Of a DNA stretch of 64,000 nt, positions 33,291 through 45,122 are shown piece by piece (the first letter of the stretch is position 1; every line of letters begins with the position of its first letter). The DNA comes from Pyropia yezoensis (taxonomy: Eukaryota > Rhodophyta > Bangiophyceae > Bangiales > Bangiaceae). Position numbers and translations under genes: made by a program. The notes beneath the pieces are model-generated. The model was given only the letters and a program-made list of their open reading frames with translations, had not been told where the DNA came from and ran no database searches. Location of the stretch: NCBI GenBank assembly GCA_009829735.1, contig CM020618.1, positions 21,127,346 to 21,191,345 of the forward strand, written 5' to 3'.

Positions 33291-33863
33291 GATAACGGGT
33301 GCGGAGTCCGCCGCGCCCACAAGCCGTCGACGGCTACAACCCGGTACAGTGGGATAACCGGGACGAGCCAGGGAAGCGCGGACACCCGCGCTTATGACCA
33401 CAAACGGCCACGAGAAGCGCCGCAGGCACGCGGGTCGACCCGCGCCCCACGGGGCTACGACCGCGCTCCACCCAGGCACCTGGGCGGGACGGGGCCACAC
33501 CCACACACGGGGTAAGTAAGGGGGGTCACCCCCAACCGCCCCCACGCAACGCGGGCAGCCCCCGCCCCCCACTCAATCGTCCACACGAGAGGGGCCCCCC
33601 TACCACCAGGCACCTGGTGGCGGATCCGCTTGCACCACCCCTCGGAAAGGGGAGGCGTGAACAGCAACCCGCATCGGGAATTTAACGGTCCGGAAAACGG
33701 ATCGTGTGTGTACCACACAAAGGGGGGCACCCCCCTCGGACAACCTCGAAAAGGGGTGTCTGTCGCGACGGGGCGCAAAGCCCCACCCGACGGGTAAACA
33801 GTCACGCGACCCACTTACATTCGGTAACCCGAATGCAACTCGACCCGAGGACGGGCCGAATCT

Positions 33864-33873
33864 AAGGGGGGGA
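33864..33873 (+). other. A1 polypurine tract
   Basis: AAGGGGGGGA lies just upstream of the 3' LTR start (TGTAG at 33876), the expected plus-strand primer position. Confidence 0.75.
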
Positions 33874-33875
33874 TA

Positions 33876-34238
33876 TGTAGCAATATGGTTGGCCGTATTG
33901 TGACCCTAATATTAGGGGGGCTACTTCTAATCCTTAACTTTCAATTTGAGAGTCCGTACTGGTCACGGTATCTATAAGTTACGTATGACCAGAGGGACTT
34001 GCATCTTGGGGTGGAGGGTAGTTAGTAGTGTCTCCGAGGGTTTATAACGAGGGGGCCAGTGGCGAATCCACCGCCGGCCAAGGCAGAACAACAAACCCCT
34101 CCCATTTGGGCTCCCATCTTGGTCCCGTGGCTTGCGCTCCAAGGACAGCAACCTTGGCCTCCCGGTGACGTTGGTGCCGATCCCCCTTGGTGAGTGTTCC
34201 CTGAGAGTGGACGTGCGACGGATTCCTATTGTGCTGCA
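33876..34238 (+). repeat. A1 3' LTR
   Basis: 363 bp, matches the 5' LTR except for TGCA instead of TACA at the very end, and is followed by the ACCCC target duplication. Confidence 0.93.
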
Positions 34239-34243
34239 ACCCC

Positions 34244-36172
34244 GCGCAATCACTGCGGGCGTCCGCCCACCCAGGACGTCCGACTCGACAGCGTTTAACG
34301 GAAGTTCGCCGGAATAAAATAGCCCCCATTTCGTAGACCTCACTCGGATCACATGTGTCGTGAAGTGGGGAGAGACGTGGAGCGAAGCGCCCCTCGAGAT
34401 CGCTACGAACGCTGACTCTGGCTACCTCGAGACGTTGTCGCTTTTTTTTTTTTATACAGCACCGGAGCGCGTACGTCTATTTTTCTGCGAAGTTTTGAGT
34501 CTCAGTCGGACGCCCATCCACTGTAGCGAATTTTTCAACAAAAATCTTATTGCGTGAGATATACCTTCCAAGATAGATACATGCTATATATTATATATCT
34601 ACATGGCCATGAGTATCAGGCTACTCTTGACCATCTCTGGATGCCGACCGGATACTCATGCAGTCAGAAGAGTGAGTATATGATACTAGAGACTTTCAAC
34701 AGGTACAGATCTCGTTACCGACCTCTGTATTTTCTCGGTAACGTGGCACCAGGATTCCCTTCCGGAGCCTTTAGCTCCGTGACCATCAGCAGGTAACAAA
34801 CCTCGCTACGGAAAGGTCGACCCGCAGTCCACAGTAATTTATGGACGCCTGGTGGGGTGTCGGCGTTCTTTGCCGCGGATGGGTGTATGCGCACCTGGGC
34901 AAAGGGGGGGATTAGCCAGTCTGGGCCTCATGTCCACCATTCTCGACGAGATCCTTGGGCTTTGTGTACTGCATGAGATGCACGACATACCACCTTGTAG
35001 AGTAGACTGAAAGGAGTCAGATGGTCTTTCAACTCTCTGAGTGCTAGTGTTCTCTGTGAGCTATGTGGAGAGAAGGCAAGAGTACTGTCAGTTTTCTGCT
35101 CACTAATGTGGACCACGTCTTGGGGCCAATGGGGGCACCCGAACAGCTCACCGTCGCGGGCTGCGGTGCGCTGCAAGCGAAACAATCTTGCTGAGTGCGG
35201 CCCGACCACGCCTTCAGTGCCACAAGGGTGCCGTATGTCTCCGAGAATAATACACTCTGTAACAGAGAAAGAAGCACAGCAAGAAGAGAGTTGACACTCA
35301 GGTCTTGATGCATGGTAAGAACAACAACAACAGCTAGGCGTAAAGAAAAGAAAAGACTTCTGTCACGAGTCTGCCTCCTGGGGGCCTCCAAGAGACCCTG
35401 TGTGGTCAACATTTTGGACAGTGGTCGACTTTGCAAACAGACTAGCTATGTGGACGGTGGGCTGTGACGCCAGCCGCAGGTCGCAGAGCCGGTCAGCGCT
35501 TGCTGGCGGGCGGGCGGAGTGGCAGCCACGCGTGCCTCCAGCCGTCATTCCTGGATGGAAGGAAGGTCAATGGCGACCGGCCCTACAACGTGTCGTATTT
35601 TCCCAGCCGGGATCCACTCCGCTATGGTCGGCGATATAAGGGACTCTCCTTTACCAGATCTCGGTATGACGGCCGTACGTGGTGTACGTTTCAGGAATGT
35701 ACAGCAATCTTAACGGAATCTGCACCTGCTGAAAGTCTCTTGTCACTGTCGAACATGCCTAGAGCATCCCGGACAATTACTGAGTTCAAGTCCTCGTGAG
35801 ACAGGCTTGCCCGACACGCTGGCCAACCAAGTGCGGCGCGTCCGATTTTGGGATCTACATAGGTCATGAAAAGGCAGTCGGGGGAGTGTCCGGCAGAGTG
35901 ACTCGCTGTGGAGGCCCGTGCGAAATGTTTTTGAAGTGTCAATCAGCTCCTACGCATGTAGCGTGCTAGCGGCGCTGGTGCCGCGCAAGTGTGGACGTGA
36001 AGTGTGATTGACCAGCCTATGTAAAAGCAGAACTCAAAGGAGGTACACAGATGAACCGTACGGGTCCAGCTTTCAGCCGCCGTTGCAAGCGGGCTTGTTG
36101 GAGGGGTGGGTGGTGGTGCCCCCTTTATGGCGTTGCTGTGGCGGCAGGCCACCTTAAAAAACCCGGGATGTG
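34244..36172. other. Host flank between A1 and the nested cluster; no gene seen
   Basis: Balanced composition with a T run at 34442-34452 and an AT-rich dinucleotide patch near 34580-34600. Short ORFs on both strands have no recognisable motif, and no RNA gene was seen. Confidence 0.5.
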
Positions 36173-36177
36173 GTACT

Positions 36178-36645
36178 TGTGGCAAAACCACTCGCACACA
36201 CGGCACCCAAGTTGGGGCGGTGTGCTAGGGCTGCCTCCCGTGTCGGGGGAACCAAGAGAAGTGCAAGTCGCACACACTCTATCCCTGTTGTGGGGCAATC
36301 CCCCCACTGACAAACAAGAAGATGGTGTGTGGGCCAACAGTTTCTTGGTATGGACGGGGACGCAGGGCCAAGCCCCGCTGTCCCTCCCCTTATCCCCCGA
36401 GGGTCCCCTCAGAATCTCGCCACTCAGAATCTCCCACCCCAGCACCTGCCCACCGGGCCACACGAAAATTCAAGACGATGAATGCAGAAAACCCTCAAAT
36501 CCAAGTTGGATTTACTACTAAGCTAACTATCCCAAACTTAGGGAATATGGACCCAAATGCAGGGGGAGGAACGGGTCAGGCTAGTGGCCTGCCGCCCCTT
36601 GCATGGCATGTGTTGCCCCCCTACCTGGGGGTAAATACTGCCACA
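36178..36645 (-). repeat. B2 3' LTR
   Basis: On the plus strand it starts TGTGGCAAAACC and ends AATACTGCCACA. It is followed by CTCCCCTCTCCTC, which is the polypurine tract read on the other strand. It has one fewer A than the B1 LTRs near its start. Confidence 0.9.
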
Positions 36646-36731
36646 CTCCCCTCTCCTCAGTTCCGACCGACCCGGTCGGCCCTGCGAGGGGGCGTAAAAA
36701 CGCACTTTGCGGCGTTGGGGGCGCTACTTGC

Positions 36732-37096
36732 TGTAGCAGTATGGTTGGCCGTATTGTAACCCTAATGTTAGGGGGGGGCTACTTCTAACCCTTAACTTTC
36801 AATTTGATAGTTCGTACTTGTCACGGTATCTATAAGTTACGTATGACCAGAGGGACTTGCATCTTGGGGTGGAGGGTAGTTAGTAGTGTCTCCGAGGGTT
36901 TATAACGTGGGAGCCGGCGGCGAATCCACCGCCGGCCAAGGTAGAACAACAAATCCCTCCCATTTGGGCTCCCATCTTGGTCCCGTGGCTTGCGCTCCGA
37001 GGACAGCAACCTTCGCCTCCCGGTGACGTTGGTGCCGATCCCCCTTGGTGAGTGTTCCCTGAGAGTGGACGTGCGACGGATCCCTATTGTGCTACA
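36732..37096 (+). repeat. A2 5' LTR
   Basis: 365 bp, TGTAGCAGTATGG...GTGCTACA, followed at 37098 by the same PBS as A1. It has several differences from the paired LTR at 58326, so the insertion is older than A1. Confidence 0.9.
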
Positions 37097-37321
37097 TTGG
37101 TGGAGCAGCAGGGGACGGGTTTCCGTCACCCTTGTGGTGACGCCGTCTTCGGCCCTGGCACACGGATAGGGATCCGGTCCTTTTCTTGTACTCGTGGTGT
37201 TGCGACCTGATCGATTGTGTTGAGTTTTTACCTTTGACTGTGATCTACTGTTACTCTCCCCAATCTACCCCCTCGCTCTCTTATTCGTGGTGATTGTTAC
37301 GTCGGTTGACTGATTGTGACT

Positions 37322-38276
37322 ATGTCTACCCAAGAGACGGGGAACGTTCAAGATGACGGATCGGCGTCGACGCCGACCCCGGAGGTGACTACGGGAACCG
37401 AGATCGGGAACCCGATCGACAACATTGAGACGCCAATGCTCTCAGGTGCCGGATCGACGTTTGGCACGGCTCGGACGGCAGGAGGCGGGGGCCCGCCTCA
37501 ACTGTCGTCGACCGACCTCACTCCGCCGCCTCCTTCACCAGGGGATTCCCTGATGGCATCATTGGCCCGCATCGAGGCCCGGTTTTCCGGACTCGACGCT
37601 CGCCAGGAGCGGACGGAGGACGCGATGGCAGTGTTGATGTCAACACGCCACACGACGGGACCCCGTCGTGTTCCTCCCACACCAGTACGGTTCGAACCGG
37701 CCGGACTACTTTCGGAGTCCACCAGGGTCAATCCCGGTGTTGCTACTCCTGGACAACCCCCGGACACAACGGGGTATGGATCCGACTCGTCGGCTGAGTT
37801 GGAACGTAGCCACACGGAGCGATACGATCGGAGCACCCGAAGCGGACTCCACGGACACGACCCGGCGGATACTTTCGCCGGTGGAGAGTCGGTTATTGGC
37901 GGAGGGGGTACACTCTCACAGTACCCCCACGACGAAGGAGGCCAGGCAACTCGGGTTCCCGAGGTGCCGACGCCTGAAGTACCATCTTCAGTGGTGGAAG
38001 CTATGACCGCGCAGGTAACTGCGTGCCTACTGAAGCGGATGGAGTCCGATGAGTTTGCTCATCAACTGGCTAAGCGACTGGATATCCAGGACGCCGACAC
38101 GGAGATCGTCAACGAGGTCTTCCGGTCGGTTCTTACTCCGGAACGTTATCGTTTGGAGGACCGCTCTACCACCGTATCGGAATCGATGCGTAATACGTCG
38201 CATCGGGCGATCCGCTCTATGCAGACCCTCATGAAGGGAGTTCCTATGTTCGGAGGGCCGAACGGACGCCCGTTGG
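37322..38276 (+). pseudogene. gag: A2 gag, 5' part, cut by the B1 insertion
   Basis: The ATG at 37322 gives the same N-terminal Gag sequence as A1 (STQETGNVQDDGSAST...). It reads to GRPL, where the family B LTR begins at 38277. Gag continues after B1 at 47654. The frame then runs through LTR sequence to a chance stop at 38581. Confidence 0.93.
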
Positions 38277-38745
38277 TGTGGCAAAAACCACTTGCACACA
38301 CGGCGCCCAAGTTGGGGCGGTGTGCTAGGGCTGCCTCCCGTGTCGGGGGAACCGGAAGAAGTGCAAGTCGCACACACTCTGTCCCTGTTGTGGGGCAAAC
38401 CCCCCACGGACAAACAAGAAGATGGTGTGTGGTCCAACAGTTTCTTGGTCGGGACGGGGACGCAGGGCCAAGCCCCGCTGTCCCTCCCCATATCCCCCCA
38501 GGGTCCACTCAGAATCTCGCCACTCAGAATCTCCCACCCCAGCACCTGCCCACCGGGCCACACGAAAATTCAAGACGATAAATGCAGAAAACCCTCAAAT
38601 CCAAGTTGGATTTACTACTAAGCTAACTATCCCAAACTTAGGGAATATGGACCCAAATGCAGGGGGAGGAACGGATCAGGCTAGTGGCCTGCCGCCCCTT
38701 GCATGGCACGTGTTGCCCCCCTACCTGGGGGTCAATACTGCCACA
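38277..38745 (-). repeat. B1 3' LTR
   Basis: 469 bp, with two visible differences from the 5' LTR (GCGCC/GCACC near the start and GGGGG/GGTGG near the end, plus-strand reading). CTCCCCTCTCCTC at 38746-38758 is its polypurine tract, GAGGAGAGGGGAG on the element strand. Confidence 0.93.
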
Positions 38746-39083
38746 CTCCCCTCTCCTCAGTTCCGACCGACCCGGTCGGCCCTGTGAGGGGGTGCGTAAA
38801 CGCACGTCTCGGCGTTGGGGGCGCGACTTGCTGTCCCCCATCGAGTACGTAACACGGATGTGGAGGCGGTCACGTTGACCGCCCCTCTCCTCAAGCTTGC
38901 CCACTCGGCAGCTTGCTCTCCTCAGTTCACACTTCACCATCACCACCACCTCCCCTTCACCTTCCACTGGGCCGCCCCACGCTGGGGAGGCCACCCGTAT
39001 ACCCACGATCCGAGTCCCCCTCAACCCGAGGCGGGTCTCGTGCTGCGATAGCCAGAGCGTCTCTCCCCAACTTGGGGAGAGCC

Positions 39084-41027
39084 ATGGCGACTCCGGGAGT
39101 GGAGACGGACTCTCTTGACGAGCGCATGGAGGACACCTCCTACGGGGCAGCACCCGCCGGGACTTCCGTCGGGGGCTCCGCGATCGCTCCGGGGGACGGG
39201 ACTCCCGCGTCGCCCGGCTTTGGGTTGACGGCGGGGTCTCCCCCGGAGGCGGGACAAGATGTCCCGCGTGAGGCCTTGGGGCGGTGGTTTTACCCCGCTT
39301 GGCCTCTCTATGAGGAGGGGCTGACTGTTCTTCGCTGTGGCCGACTTGGCGCAGCGATGGGCCGGGTATGGGACCGCCTACGGGAGAAGTATCCCCGTAG
39401 GGTCGGGTTCCCTGCCGGCTTCAGGACGGACCAGTTTGCCTTCTTGTACGATGAGGAGGTTGAGGAGGTTCAGCGTGCCAAGGCCATGGTGGACCGCGGG
39501 GGAACTATCCCGGGTCCCGGCGACTTGCCGACCTTCACGTGGGACGCTGTGGCAACTCGCCCACCGTACCTCCACGAGGCCGATCCGCACACTCATCACT
39601 TTGATGTGCGGATGGAGAAAGACTTCCGGCGAGGTCCCTACTTGGTGACCTCGGCTCAACTTGAGTTTCCTCAACAGTCTGCTGCCAGAAAGGAGCAGTA
39701 CTATCCGAAGAAGCCCGAGTGGTGGCCTCAAGTTGAGGTCCCCTACGGGTTCCCGGCGTTGCTGCCACGGTTGCTTGACCACTTCGGCTCCGTCATGTTG
39801 ACGGCTGGCCCTGATCACCTGGTGTGGGCCATGTTGGCCACCCAGTGGCTCCTCGAGGTCATGTCGACCTGGGTGTCCTGTGTTCAGCGGCGGGGGATGC
39901 TCTGGCATCTCCCCCTCCGGCTCCTCCAAGGTTTGGAACAGCTCACCCCTCAGCTAGTTGCTGAGGGGTGCTCATCAGGACAACTCACTCTACTTGAGGA
40001 GATGCTCCGGCTCCATAAGTTTATCGAGTGGGAGAGCATCGAGCACAAGTTGCGCCGCCCCACTCGTGGGCCCAAGGACGATGGCGCACTTCGCCAGTTC
40101 GTGTGGGTCGCTCGTGAACTTCACAACGGCCGTGTGGTCCTACGAGAGGGGTTGGGCATCGGGGACTTCCCGTATGCCCCGGGGGTGGATCGCCACACTG
40201 CGCCACCCCCGGACAAGCCCATAGTTATGGCCGTGCCGTCCTATGATGACCATATGACTCAACCCACTGCGGGGGCCCCAAGTCGGGGTCGCAGTTACAC
40301 CCGGGTACCGCCACCTCGGCAGGCCCCTCCGCTTCCTCCTGTTCCTTTCCAACCTCACGGGAACATCCCGATCAGCCTGGCCGTGGAGTCTTCCACCCCG
40401 GTGTCCCCCAACTTGGGGGCCACCCTCCTGACGGTATACCCCAAGTTGGTGTTGCCGCCCACGCCTCTAACCTCAGAGATGATGATCACCACGTTGGTGC
40501 GCACCATTTCCTGGTTGGCCGCGTCGACTGCAACCCTACAGAGTTCCGAGACTCCTCAACTTGAGGAGCGCGCTCGTACTGCAGTGGCGACCGCGAGTTG
40601 CGAGTCGGTGGCGGAGTTTATGACAGCCGAGTTGGCTCGCATTGGGGCTATTATGCCCCAGCCAGCCCCACTTGGGCGTGGCAAACGTCGCGCGAGCCGG
40701 GCATACTCGCCTCCTCGCCGTCGTCGCCGACACTCGCTGCGCTCTCCTTCCGTATCGGAAGACGAGTTGTCTTACTCCGTTTCGGAGTCCTCTACCCCGT
40801 CGGAGACGGAGTCTGTCCAGCGTCTGCGTCGCAAACTTGCGCGCAAGACCAGGCAGAAGAGTGGCCACGGTCGGCACCACTTGCGCGACCGTGAGGGGCG
40901 CGACGGCTCCGACTTGGAGCCGCCGCCCCCTCCAACAAGTGGAGACCGTTATCGGCGTGGGTCTCGCCGCTCGCCTCCACGTGAGGGCGAGGGCCGTGGA
41001 GTGGGAGAGTGTAGCATGCGTGCCTAG
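39084..41027 (+). CDS. B1 antisense accessory ORF
   Basis: 647 residues, convergent with pol (pol stop at 41139). The ATG at 39084 lies in GAGAGCCATGG, a context kept exactly in B2 (58943), so this start is preferred; the frame is open 171 bp further upstream without an ATG. An acidic, Gly/Ser-rich leader (DSLDERMEDTS) is followed by a globular core with aromatic motifs (GRWFYPAWPLYEEG, HFGSVMLTAGPDHLVW, QRRGMLWHLP, LHKFIEWESIEHKLRR), a Pro-rich linker, a helical block, and an Arg/Ser-rich basic tail (SRAYSPPRRRRRHS, SVSESSTPSETES) like RNA-binding or nuclear proteins. No signal peptide or membrane segment was seen, so it is not an Env. Residues about 165-316 resemble the family A antisense protein. 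Function unknown. Confidence 0.82.
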   Translation: MATPGVETDSLDERMEDTSYGAAPAGTSVGGSAIAPGDGTPASPGFGLTAGSPPEAGQDVPREALGRWFYPAWPLYEEGLTVLRCGRLGAAMGRVWDRLREKYPRRVGFPAGFRTDQFAFLYDEEVEEVQRAKAMVDRGGTIPGPGDLPTFTWDAVATRPPYLHEADPHTHHFDVRMEKDFRRGPYLVTSAQLEFPQQSAARKEQYYPKKPEWWPQVEVPYGFPALLPRLLDHFGSVMLTAGPDHLVWAMLATQWLLEVMSTWVSCVQRRGMLWHLPLRLLQGLEQLTPQLVAEGCSSGQLTLLEEMLRLHKFIEWESIEHKLRRPTRGPKDDGALRQFVWVARELHNGRVVLREGLGIGDFPYAPGVDRHTAPPPDKPIVMAVPSYDDHMTQPTAGAPSRGRSYTRVPPPRQAPPLPPVPFQPHGNIPISLAVESSTPVSPNLGATLLTVYPKLVLPPTPLTSEMMITTLVRTISWLAASTATLQSSETPQLEERARTAVATASCESVAEFMTAELARIGAIMPQPAPLGRGKRRASRAYSPPRRRRRHSLRSPSVSEDELSYSVSESSTPSETESVQRLRRKLARKTRQKSGHGRHHLRDREGRDGSDLEPPPPPTSGDRYRRGSRRSPPREGEGRGVGECSMRA

Positions 41028-41138
41028 TTGGTAGCTGCCTTTGTTGTGAGAGTGTGAGGATTAGGGCTGTAGTTAAAAGCCACTCTGCGTACCACTTCGA
41101 CTTGAAGCACTCTCTTGGCACTGTTGCTCGGCCTTCCC

Positions 41139-44100
41139 TCACGTTGAGGAAGGGCTGTTAGGGTCTATCTCATTCCGGGCACAGTACGCCCGGACCTTCT
41201 CAGCGGGAAGGTCCTCAACATACTCCCACGTATCATCTTTGGCTTTGTAGCCAAACCAACGCACCCTCAACATGAGGCGGTCAGTGTCTTCATCCCATCC
41301 GTGGTCGATGAACTTATCGAACACGTACTCCTGCGGGCCCTGTTTGGCCGCAGGCAGTGAGGGGAGGCGCCACGCTTCCAAAGCACGCACCCAAGCTGGG
41401 TCGCCTGCAGGCGGTGGTGCAACTTTGACCACGTCCTGTCCGTTCACTGTGCGGACCCCATCGTCACTTTCGATGGTGAAGCGCCGCCCATCAGTACGAA
41501 GGACCTGGTTCGGTCCCTTCGTCTGGAATACCAGCTTACCCCCAGTTGGGGTGTGCGAGTGTACCAGCACCCAGTCACCCTGCTCGGGGACATGCTTAGC
41601 ATTGCGCACCTTTTTGTCAAAGGTACGCTTATAGCGCTTTTGTGCTTTGTCCATCTCAGCCCTGACTTTAGGGATGAGGTTTTCAAGCCTAGCGGCGAAC
41701 TCCGCCTTACTCTCAGTAGGAGTAGGCGTACTGCCACCATCCTCCCTAGTTGGGAGCGACCGCCGCACGGCAATAGACCGCACGCGACGGGGGGTCACAA
41801 AAGCGAGGGGTACTTCCCCTGTAGATGAGTGAACCTGCGAATTGTAGGCAGTAGTAAGAATAGAAATGTATTGGTCCCACGTCTTCACGTGCTCACTCAC
41901 ATAGTGGCGCAGCTACCTAACAATAGTTTTGTTGAAGCGCTCCACCTGCCCATTAGTTTGTGGGTGGTAGGGGGTGGCATAGTTTGCCTTATCCCCCAAC
42001 ATATCCAGCACTCCCTGAAACAGTACAGACGCAAATTGCGGTCCATTGTCCGATAGTGTACTATCTGGGATGCCATACGCGGCAACCCAGTGATCTAGGA
42101 AGGCTGACACGACCGACATGGCCGTGATCTCTGCCAGTGGGATCGCTCGCGTAAGTTTCGTGAAGCGGTCACAGATGACCAGGAGGTACTGGTTGCCCTC
42201 CTCGGTCACGGGCAGTGGCCCAAGGATGTCCATCGCCAACGCGGCGAAGGGCTCCTTGGCCGGGAACAATAGCATAGCCGTAGTAGGCCGCCGTTCCATC
42301 AGACGATTCTGTGCACAACTTGTGCAGGCAGCCACCCAACTGTAGATGTCCACCACCATGGACGGCCAGTAGTACCTGGTCCTCAGTGTCTGGTACAGTT
42401 TACTAGACCCCAGGTGTCCACCCGTGGGAGCGTTTTGCTCCCTCTCAAGGATACTGTCCTTAAGGGATGCGGGGACGACAAGTTGTTCGGTCCCCTGGAA
42501 TACCCCCCTCCTCATGAGGAGGCCATCGTCTCCCAGAAAGAAGCGCGTCTCTACCACTGTATCCAGTATATCCCTCTGCGACGTGCAGAAGGGATCCTCG
42601 GCCTGGGCCTTCACCACCTCGTCCAGGGACAGGGGCAAGTACTTCTTGTTCCCTGGCGCCTCGGGGTTCAACGCCTGACCCGAGCGCGTGACTACCCCCA
42701 CGATGGGGATGTCCTCATCGACTGGGTTAGTGTCCAGCCCCTCGGTAGGTATCCGAGAGAGGCCGTCGGCAAGGGCATGTTGCCTGCCAGGTCGGTATTC
42801 AATGTCAAAGTTGAAGGGTGCCAGTCGCACCCTCCACCGGTTGAGACGAGTGTTCGTACAGTCCGTCTTAAAGATGAACTGCAACGCGCGGTGGTCACAG
42901 CGGATGAGGAACTTCTCACCCTCCAGGTAGTGACGAAGTGACGTCACCGCCCACACCACTGCGAGTCCTTCCAACTCGGTGACTCCGTAGTTGTTCTCGG
43001 CCGAGTTCAGCCCCTTGCTAAAGTATCCCACCGGCAAGTACTCCTTGTCCGGCTGCTGCTGAAGCAACACACAACCAAGTTGGTCGTAGCTAGCGTCCAC
43101 ATCCAGGATGTAGTGGCCTCCCAACCTGGGAATAGCCAAGATGGGGGGCTTCAGCAGAAGGTCCCGAAGAGTCTCAAAGGATTCCTGCTCCACCCGACTT
43201 GGGGGAGGCAGGTTCTTCGGTAGCGTTGAGCTCGCTAGCTCATTCAACGGCTTCGCCACCTTGGCGAAGCCCTTGGTGAAACGTCGGTACACGTTACACA
43301 TCCCGAGGAAGCTCCTCATCTGGGTCTGGGTCCGGGGGTACTGAGCCTTACGAATGGCCCTCAAGTTCTTCTCGTTAACACTGAGACGCCCCGGATGGAC
43401 AACATGTCCCAAGTACTCCACCTCTTGAGTAAAAAGGTGGCACTTACTCGCCTTCAGTGACACACCGGCGTCAGCAAGTAGCTTGAACACCTGGCCAAGA
43501 TGGCCAATGTGTTCCTCCGGACTTCGGGAGAACACAATGATATCGTCTAGGTACACAAGACAGATCTGCCACCGTACTCCGGCCAGAATCATGTCCATAG
43601 CGCGCTGGAAAGTTGCCGGCGCGTTACACAGACCAAACGGTAGACGCTTGCACTGGTAGGTACCACAGTGACAGGTAAAGGTAGTTTTATGCCTGTCCTC
43701 CGGGGCAATGGGAATTTGCCAGTACCCCGCGTTACAGTCCAGGGTAGAGAACACGTTTGCCTCCCCCAGAGAGTCCAGACAGTCATCCATCCTAGGTAGG
43801 GGATAACTGTCCTTCACCGTGCTCTCGTTGAGTTTACGGTAGTCGATACAAAACCGGGGGGTCCCATCAACTTTGGGGACGATAACCACCGGACTCGCCC
43901 ACTCGGCGTTGCTGGCCTCGATCACATCGAGGGCCTCCATGCGAGCAACTTGCTCCTTAACGAGGGCCCTTGAACGAGGTCCTCCCCTGTACGGTTGTTG
44001 GCGTATAGGGGGTGCACCGGGCTTCAACTCGATCCGGTGTTGGGTGGCTCTCATGAGTCCCAATTGACCATCCCACAACTTGTGATATTGGTCCAAGAGG

Positions 44101-45122
44101 CGTTCAACTTGAACCCTCAACCTGGGGGGGACACCCTCCATGTTCACATGGGGTCGAGGAGAGGCGGCCGACTTGGCTTGATGCCTCTCCTTTCCGGACT
44201 TCGGGTCGCTACTTGCGCCCGCGTTGAGGGTGACCGCTACTATCGGTCCCTCGTGTTGGTCGATATAGCCGAACTTGGCTCCCGACTTGAATTACTTGGG
44301 CGTCGGGCTCAGGTTCATCACCTGGATCCTCCACGGGACTCCGGCTTTGGAGTCCATCGTGTCAAGGGCAACATGCACTTGGTGCTTGCGAGAAAGACGG
44401 GGGTGAGGGTGCACCAACCCGTTCCCCGTAAAATCAGTTACAACATCAACGTGCGCCACCGAGTTGGGGGGCAACGTGACTTTGCGGGCTAAACGCAGGG
44501 TAGCAGTAAACCCTTCCCTCACCGAACAAACAGGCTTCGACTGTGAGACTGTCACAGGAGCCACAGACTTTCCCTTACCAAGGATGGGGATAGTCTCCCC
44601 ATTCATCAACTTGACCCAGTACTCAGGGCCACAAATCAAAGGCACTTGTGTAACAACATAAAGGGTACCCAGAAGCAGGGGTACCGATATATTCTCAACT
44701 ACGCCATAGGTCACGTCGACCTCATGGGTCCCCAACCTAGTTGGTAGGGTCACGGCACCAACGATGGGAAGTACCCCCCCATTGATGTCAATCATATGGT
44801 CAGCTTTGGACCTCCAGCGTTGGAGCTTCACCTCCTTTGGTAATAGCGACTTGCGTATCAAGGAGGCTCCTGACCCGGTATCAAGTACGATACGGGCCCA
44901 ACAGGCGCGGCCGGGGGCAAGTTGCACCCGTCCAGCCACCTGGAAGTTCTCACCCGTCAGCACCGCGATGACCCGACGTGGGTTTACGTTCTTGGGGAGT
45001 CCTTCCCGAGGTGGGCGGACTCCCTTAGGTCGCCGCAGTATCCGGCATGGTTGGTTCGTCCTCCTGGCCCACTTGGCCGAGGCTGCAGTTGTGAGCTTCG
45101 GACGACCAGCCCCAACGGTCAT
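41139..45122 (-). pseudogene. pol: B1 pol (PR-RT-RNaseH-IN-chromodomain) with two in-frame stops
   Basis: The frame runs 1,328 codons from the ATG at 45122, which overlaps the gag stop as ATGA. Protease VLDTGSGASLIRK (D81). Reverse transcriptase FCIDYRKLNE and YLDDIIVFSR (Y524). RNase H ILDVDASYDQLG. Integrase YYWPS..CTSCAQNR, MDILGPL, LSDNGPQF and GQVERFNK. C-terminal chromodomain VFDKFIDHGW..LRVRWFGYKAKDDTWE. There is no frameshift, but a TAA at 44292-44294 lies between protease and RT, and a TAG at 41913-41915 lies in the integrase C-terminal part. Each is one C-to-T change from a Gln codon. As read, it cannot make full-length Pol without readthrough. Confidence 0.92.

Larger units (their letters stand above)
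18311..34238 (+). mobile_element. Ty3/gypsy chromovirus A1 (family A), complete, containing a scaffold gap
   Basis: Bounded by 363-bp LTRs and a perfect 5-bp target duplication ACCCC (18306-18310 and 34239-34243). Order: LTR, PBS, gag, pol, hairpin array, antisense ORF, PPT, LTR. The LTRs end in the inverted pair TGTAGCA/TGCTACA and differ at one position that I can see (final TACA versus TGCA), so insertion is recent. The assembled span is inflated by a 500-N gap plus a duplicated 4,607 bp; removing these gives 10,821 bp. Confidence 0.92.
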
